Shown here piece by piece: positions 58,256 through 64,000 of a stretch of DNA of 64,000 bases; positions within the stretch are counted from its first letter, which is position 1; every line of letters begins with the position of its first letter. A program made the position numbers and the translations under genes. Location: contig NC_049902.1 of NCBI RefSeq assembly GCF_001411555.2, positions 11,909,888 through 11,973,887 of the forward strand, written 5' to 3'. The stretch is from Juglans regia (lineage: Eukaryota > Streptophyta > Magnoliopsida > Fagales > Juglandaceae). A model generated the notes under the pieces. It ran no database searches, was not told the origin of the DNA, and was given only the letters and a program-made list of their open reading frames with translations.

Positions 58256-61200
58256 TTAAACGAAATTAACATATTGAATGGGTTGTGAAATACCATCATC
58301 ATCATCATCCGACTCCTCATGCAGATGATGCTCAGACTCACCACCGGAGTTACCATCGTCATCGCCAAGTGGGTCATCATCAATAAATGCATCATCCTCA
58401 ACAGGTTGGGACGGGTCTCGACGTGATATGATTAATGGATCAACGGGCAAATGCTCTTCATCGTCTCGGTGCAATGGATCAAGCATGCTTGATTCACTCT
58501 CTACGATAGGGGGATAATTGTTCACATTAGTTTGACCATCATCTTCTGCTTCACCCGTAGAAGATTCGTCATCATCATCCTCCACAACAGTATTCATCGA
58601 GCGAATGTTGTAAACATTCCTATTTGTAATCTTATGTACGACTTGCCAACTTCCCCCCAATGTCAGATCCGTGAGATAAAACACTTGTAGTGCTTGGCAG
58701 GCTAAGGCGAAAGGCTCATCTTTATACCATTGCCTAGCAGTATTCACTAATGTTAAATGGTCCCTGACACGTATCCCCCTTCTCGGGTCGCCAACGTCAT
58801 ACCAAGCACAACTAAACAAGTATACCTTTCGCCAACCCATGTACTGTAATTCTATGATGTCATTCAACACACCGTAAAAGTCAACCGGGGATCCCCGATG
58901 CTCACCATGAACCACCACCCCGCTGTTTTGGGTGCGGCGACGCCTTTCACGCCCTTTTGTATGAAAGCGAACTCCATTCATTATGCATCCGGCATATGAT
59001 GCGACCCGCGGATCTGGACCACACGCTAATGCATATATGTCATCGGTGATCTCACCTGGTCTAATTGCACGCAACTCTCGAATCTACCATACAAAGAATA
59101 ACACAGTTATATAGCTGCTCTTTAAACAAGGGATACATATCTGTAGTGCATTGATTTAGAAAACTTACGCGTGATCTGAACCATGCTGGGAATTGACTTT
59201 GGTGCCTACGAAGGATGTTATTCTCGTCCTCTTCTACCATCTTGTTATAGTGCTCCCTGCATATATGTTTGAAAACATTACCCTAAGGCTAATAAGATGG
59301 TACAACCACTCGGAACGCAAGTAAATATATTTGAATGGTGTACTTACTCTATGTATTGCTCAACCTCCGTGCAGTTATTAAGTACATACCATCGAGCCTT
59401 GGCCATTAGTGAGTCTGCTAATTTGTGATTCATTGATGTCCCCAACGGTCGTACCTTTTGTGAGAAAACAGACAATCTCGGCTCATTTCCCGACCTTGCA
59501 GAACCAAGTACCACGTCATTGTTGCGTTCCTCTCGGTTAAATCTCGTCTCAATATCATGAAGATACATAGAGCAAAAAGTTAGGCACTCGAGATGAATAT
59601 ATGCCTCAGTAATTGATCCTTCTGGACGGGCTTTGTTGCGGACGTACCGTTTGAACTTCCCTAGATACCGTTCAAAAGGGTACATCCATCTGTACTGCAC
59701 TGGTCCTGCCAACAATGCTTCCTCTGGCAAATGAATGGCAAGGTGCACCATGATATCAAAAAATGCAGGAGGAAATATCATTTCTAGTTTACAGAGAATG
59801 ATGGGGATATTTGCTTGAAGCCGATGCAACACTGATAAGTTTAATGTTCTTGAACATAACTCTTTGAAGAACCCGCTTAACTCTATTAAGGCTTGACGCA
59901 CATCGGGCCGTAAGAACCCACCAATCACAATCGGCAGGAGTGCTTGCATAAAGATATGACAATCATGACTCTTCATTCCACTAATTTTTCCGTCACTGAC
60001 ATTGACACACCTGGCAATGTTTGAGGCAAAACCATCCAGGAATTTCACTTCTGACAACCATGCACAAAACTTCCTTCGCTCATGCAAATTTAACATGTAG
60101 CATGCAAGACTCATAGAAATACGATCACCATTATGTTGTAAATGCAATTCTTTCCTTAGTCCAAGATTTGCCAAATCCCTACGCGCATTAGCAGAGTCCT
60201 TAGTTTTTCCTTCAATATTCAACAATGTTCCCAACACGTTATCATAGATGTTTTTCTCAATATGCATGACGTCCAGGTTATGTCTCAATCCCAAGTCTAA
60301 CCAGTAAGGAAGCTCAAAAAATATAGATTTTTTTGTCCAATTTAGTTGATTGGGTGTTCGTTTCCTCTTCACTGAAGATTTACCAAACTGCACATGTGAG
60401 ACCACATTTAATTGCTCTAGCAAAGTATCTTCCGCAACCCTTGTTGGTTGTAGTCGGTGCTCCTCGGACCCATTAAAAGCATTCTTTTTCCGTCTCCAAC
60501 TGTGATTTAGTGCCAACCACCGCCGATGACCCATATAACAATGTTTGCGCCCATAAACCAACCAAAGGGAATCTGTTTCATCTGTACATGCAGGGCATGC
60601 CATCTTGCCCTTTGTGCTCCACCCAGAAAGATTGGCGTATGCGGGGAAGTCATTGATAGTCCAAAGTAACGTTGCATGCAACCTAAAGATTTGCCCAGTG
60701 TATGCATCATAAGTATGAATACCCTCTTCCCATAACTCTTTCAACTCATCGACAAGAGGACGCAAATACACATCAATATCATTTCCTGGTGCCTTTGGGC
60801 CAGGGATTAGCAATGACAACATGGTGTACGGATCTTTCATGCATAACCAAGGGGGCAAGTTGTAAGGTACAAGTAGTACCGGCCATATGCTATACAGTTT
60901 GCTCATGTTATTAAATGGGTTAAACCCATCACTCGCTAGGCCAAGTCTAACATTGCGAGGATCTTGGGAAAACCAACCATGTTTGCTATCAAATTCTTTC
61001 CATATACTAGAATCTGCTGGATGTCGCATGCAGGTCGGATCCTGAACATGTTCTTCTAAATGCCATCTCATGGCCTGGGCTGTCTTCTTTGACATAAATA
61101 GCTTCTGCAAGCGTGGCTTCAGAGGAAAATACCGGAGCACTTTTTGGGGTATCCTTTGATGGTTACTTGTGCTTGAAATCCACCTAGATGCATTACATTT

Positions 61201-61929
61201 TGGACATTCATTGAACTCGGCATTTTCCTTCCAAAACAATGCACAATCATTTGGACAAGCATGTATCTTTTTGTAACTAAATCCCAAGCCACGCTCCAAG
61301 CGACGAGCATCGTTAAATGAGTCAGGGAAAAGGGCATTGGGAAATGCAGCTTGTAAAAGCTTTATAACCATGTCAAAGGACTTCATGGTCCAACCACCAA
61401 GTGTCTTGATGTGAAGCAATTTGACTATAAATGAGAGCTTCGAGAACGTTGCACATGAAGGGTAAAGTGGTCGTCGTGCGTCAGCTACCAACTCCTCAAA
61501 AGTAAGGTTTGTTGAGGTATTATAGGTGGGTGGTTCATCATTTGTGTTTGCATTTCCTTGATTTGTAGCTGAATCATCCATGAACGACCCAACCCTTATG
61601 TCATCTAACATATCATCGACATCATCGATGTAGTCATTAGAAGCCGATGCATCATCACCTTCTTCGTCTGAAAATGTAGCATCTAGGAAAGGATCATCTT
61701 CCCCATGAAATATCCATTCCGTATAAGTTGGATCAATCCCTATGATGAATAAATGATCTTCGACTAGGCTAAGAGTGTGGAAAGCTCTATTCCGACATCT
61801 CTTACATGGACATCTAATGCAATCAGATCCAGGTGAATGGGCTTGAGCCATAGCCATGAATTGTCTAACACCTTCACCATAACTATTGGAATGCAATCTA
61901 TCTTCGATATGCATCCAAGCCTTATCCAT
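58256..61929 (-). CDS. CACTA transposase, TNP2 type, three exons, apparently intact
   Basis: Cuts and joins CACTA element ends. Exons are 61929-59348, 59256-59169 and 59083-58256. Junctions GA|GTAAGT, GCAG|GGAGC, CGC|GTAAGT and GGTAG|ATT keep one frame of 1165 residues ending TAA. MDKAWMHIEDR opens the transposase-associated domain (about 4-75), with a Cys cluster CIRCPCKRC at 37-45. The Transposase_21 core runs from about 270 to 560, with LASDGFNPF (331-339) and NLDVMHIEKN (551-560) supplying two likely catalytic Asp, and a CPAC knuckle at 445-448. The DUF4218 region starts GMKSHDCHIFMQALLP (651-666). DUF4216 lies in exon 3 (VDFYGVLNDIIELQYMGW, 957-974). The tail after about 1055 is very acidic. 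The ATG at 61929 is preferred because it opens the conserved domain. The absence of stops over 3.5 kb of joined sequence contrasts with every other element here. Transcript support is lacking. Confidence 0.88.
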
Positions 61930-62482
61930 CTTATGGTCACCAAATAATAGAAAAGAGATTGTTAGGAATGGAAAATTGGGTGTGCAATGAGTAGCTAATA
62001 TTAAAAAATTTAATATTAGATTATTACTTGGAATCAAGCTTTGACTCTCAAGTTGGTAATGAACTAAATATATTACGGTTATAAACTTAGACTAACCATG
62101 GGATTCGTGTACAGGTTCTCAGTAGCCTAGTTAAAACAGTGTATATTGATTATAAAGGCAAATCGTGTACTAAAATGACTATTGTATACTTCTTCAAAAG
62201 GAGGCATGCATATATAATAATCAATCTTGGAATATGATTGAGAAATTTGTAAAGAACTAAGAAGGAAAATTACCTTTAGTAAATACGCAATGATCTGCAA
62301 TAGATTACTTCGAAATAAGTTTCTCCTTCCCCCTGTTGACAACTTGGCATGTAATTCGAGACTTTTGACTCTATTCAGCAACTATGATCCAAACGACATG
62401 AAGGGTCGTAGCTCTAAATGCCGCTTACCACCTATTCAAATTTGGATTGGTATGATCAGCTACTTTTATGTAAATTATTATA

Positions 62483-62483
<1 letters not shown>

Positions 62484-62540
<57 letters not shown>
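62484..62540 (+). repeat. (GA)n microsatellite
   Basis: About 27 GA units starting GAGGGAGAGAGAG, 5' of the TNP2 gene. It may lie in its 5' UTR or promoter. Confidence 0.9.
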
Positions 62541-62918
62541 ATGATAAATGACCCTATAAACTTCATACAAACACTATCGTACATCCATTGTAGCATCTAA
62601 GAGACTACCAGAAAATCACAGAATAATCCAAGACTAAATATGTAAATAAAATCCGAAACATCACCCACCTTCAGACTAAGGTTAAAGAGCATTAACCACT
62701 AGATGCATTATCTAGAAGATTAATGTTAGTAATAATTTCCCTAGGCATCGTTAAATCATATACATGGGCTCTGTTTTTGGTGGGGAAAAGGGCATTTATA
62801 AATTCTGCATAAGGAATATATATATCATTTTTGATGGGTATGATGTTTAGGAAAATCATTTTATACACATGTCAGATGAATGACTACAGCAAGCCACTAA
62901 CATAGTTTACAAAAATAA

Positions 62919-62941
62919 GGATTGTGCCCAGGGCACAATCC
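62919..62941. repeat. 23-bp perfect palindrome
   Basis: GGATTGTGCCC, then one A, then GGGCACAATCC: 11-bp arms with a one-base centre, in AT-rich DNA upstream of TNP2. Possible protein-binding site, cruciform or fused transposon ends. Function unknown. Confidence 0.85.
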
Positions 62942-63445
62942 GAGCTGTTGAGAGAGTTAAACAATACATAGATTTTTGGATGACTTATATAATTTCGGTC
63001 AATAAGAGAATATATAACAATTAGTACCTGTAAAATTGCTGCACTGTGTGTATATTTCTGTAATGTAATCAGAACTGCACAGATGGTTAGTTTAGATAAA
63101 ATTATGTTTGTTGGATGATTCATACCAATCACCATGTAGTTATTTTCCCTTTCTCAATCACCAACAATACATTACAGTATGACTTGTTCTGAACGAATTT
63201 AGATTCATTCCGATATGCAAAACCAATGTTGTTTTTCCAGGTTTGCTTCATTTTGCATAGTGGTGTGAATCTACACTAGCTAGTTTAGGTTTGAAATAAG
63301 GGCACTGGACTCAATGTAATGACCCCACTCAAACTTCAAATGGCAAAATGAAGCCAATGTCATAATTGATTGGATGGCGCTCCAAGGTTAACTCATGTAG
63401 TGCTGCTTGTCTTGCATATATACAATATTGTACTCATGCAAACCA

Positions 63446-63450
<5 letters not shown>

Positions 63451-63468
<18 letters not shown>
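63451..63468 (+). repeat. (AT)n microsatellite
   Basis: About nine TA units within AATATATATATATATATATT, followed by TATAGG. Confidence 0.8.
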
Positions 63469-63477
<9 letters not shown>

Positions 63478-63626
63478 CGGATTTAAGCATCCTCCATTAA
63501 CAAAAGTTGCGTATACATGCAGCTGGTCCATTTGTTAATATTTAAAGATAGCCTTTACCTAAATTGTTATAATTCTAAGGGTTAAACCAAATTAGTAGTT
63601 AATGGTATTAGAATTTTTGGATCACT

Positions 63627-64000
63627 CACTACAACAAATATCAATTTTTCTCAGGAGTGACACTCATGGGAAAAAACGTCTCATGAGTACTCCTGCATAC
63701 GTGTGTGCATGGTATATAAGTGTTAGGTACATGACAGATTCGCTGCAATATAGTACATAAACCATAAGGGAAATGAGTTTTGTTTTTTTATTTATAATCT
63801 TAGTGAAATGGATGCCTCACACGTACATTCCTTTAATAGTGTGACCAATTTCTTTAAAGGGTGCACATATGGCTTGTACCTTCTAACTAAGATTGTATTT
63901 AGTATATTAGTCAAGCAATAACTATATATTGTAGAAAAATGTTTGTTATAGCAATAATTATATATATAATTACATTTAACTTTTACTTTAATGATTTTCT
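63627..64000 (+). mobile_element. Left end of a second CACTA element
   Basis: CACTACAACAAATA, identical over 14 bp to the terminus at 50397 and in the same orientation. It is followed by TCAATTTTTCTCAGGAGTGA and then CTCATGGGAAAAAACGTCTC, the same style of subterminal motifs. Because the orientation is the same, it cannot be the right end of the 50397 element. It must open another copy that leaves the window. Confidence 0.7.

Larger units (their letters stand above)
50397..64000 (-). mobile_element. CACTA (En/Spm) DNA transposon, extends past the window
   Basis: The left terminus CACTACAACAAATA is at 50397. Subterminal DNA to about 51020 is rich in TTCATGACAAAAA, TTCATGAGAAA and (C/G)TGAGAAA motifs in both orientations, as expected of CACTA subterminal repeats. 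Inside, both canonical genes lie on the minus strand: TNP2-type (58256-61929), and downstream of it a Transposase_24/TNPA-like gene (52573-54809). The matching right end (TTTGTTGTAGTG on the plus strand) is not found between 62040 and 64000, so the element continues to the right. A second left-type terminus at 63627 indicates nesting. Confidence 0.85.

Noticed and set aside
63396..63410. TGTAGTG as the right terminus of the CACTA element
   Set aside because: The required TATTTGTTG before TAGTG is absent and no subterminal repeats lie inside it.

Overview
This is about 64 kb of nuclear DNA from a flowering plant, most likely a woody eudicot. The evidence is intron-containing genes with plant organelle-targeting leaders, an mTERF gene, CACTA, hAT and PIF-like DNA transposons, Athila-, Tat- and Tekay-type Ty3/gypsy elements, LINEs and tRNA-derived SINEs. 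LINE tails and SINE heads look like those I associate with Fagales (walnut, hickory, oak), but that is recollection, not a search. There is one 100-base assembly gap (31067-31166).

Host genes are few. A PrmC/HemK-type glutamine methyltransferase gene lies on the minus strand at 9469-13680. Three exons can be joined in frame to give 369 residues. Its introns hold a LINE remnant with a SINE inside it. A single-exon mTERF-family gene (376 residues, probably mitochondrial) lies on the minus strand at 35745-36875. Nearly everything else is transposon.

Layout: 0.36-1.64 kb, LINE remnant. 1.76-7.10 kb, non-coding LTR element with two LTRs, near-matching target duplications and several tandem arrays. 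7.97-8.65 kb, hAT-like MITE with an 8-bp duplication. 9.47-13.68 kb, HemK gene. 14.5-15.7 kb, LINE. 16.3-22.2 kb, a Tekay-like integrase split into two pieces by about 5 kb of other DNA. 22.2-28.7 kb, decayed Athila-like element. 28.7-32.5 kb, probable solo LTR. 32.5-33.4 kb, MITE within MITE. 35.7-36.9 kb, mTERF. 37.4-40.9 kb, MITE relative, LINE tail and LTR-like DNA. 40.9-42.9 kb, hAT-like element with a promoter/exon-like interior. 43.0-49.9 kb, decayed Tat-like element lacking its 3' LTR. 50.0-50.3 kb, SINE. From 50.397 kb past the window end, a CACTA (En/Spm) element.

The CACTA element is the most notable object. Its TNP2-type transposase (minus, 58256-61929) can be read as three exons joined in frame with no stop, 1165 residues, carrying transposase-associated, Transposase_21, DUF4218 and DUF4216 regions. 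Its companion Transposase_24/TNPA-like gene (52573-54809) can be assembled into six exons but has two in-frame stops. A second CACTA terminus in the same orientation starts at 63627, so elements appear nested. I found no wholly new biochemical system. The points most worth following are the apparently intact TNP2, the decayed TNPA partner, recent tandem duplications inside the element, and possible captured exons in the CACTA and hAT elements.
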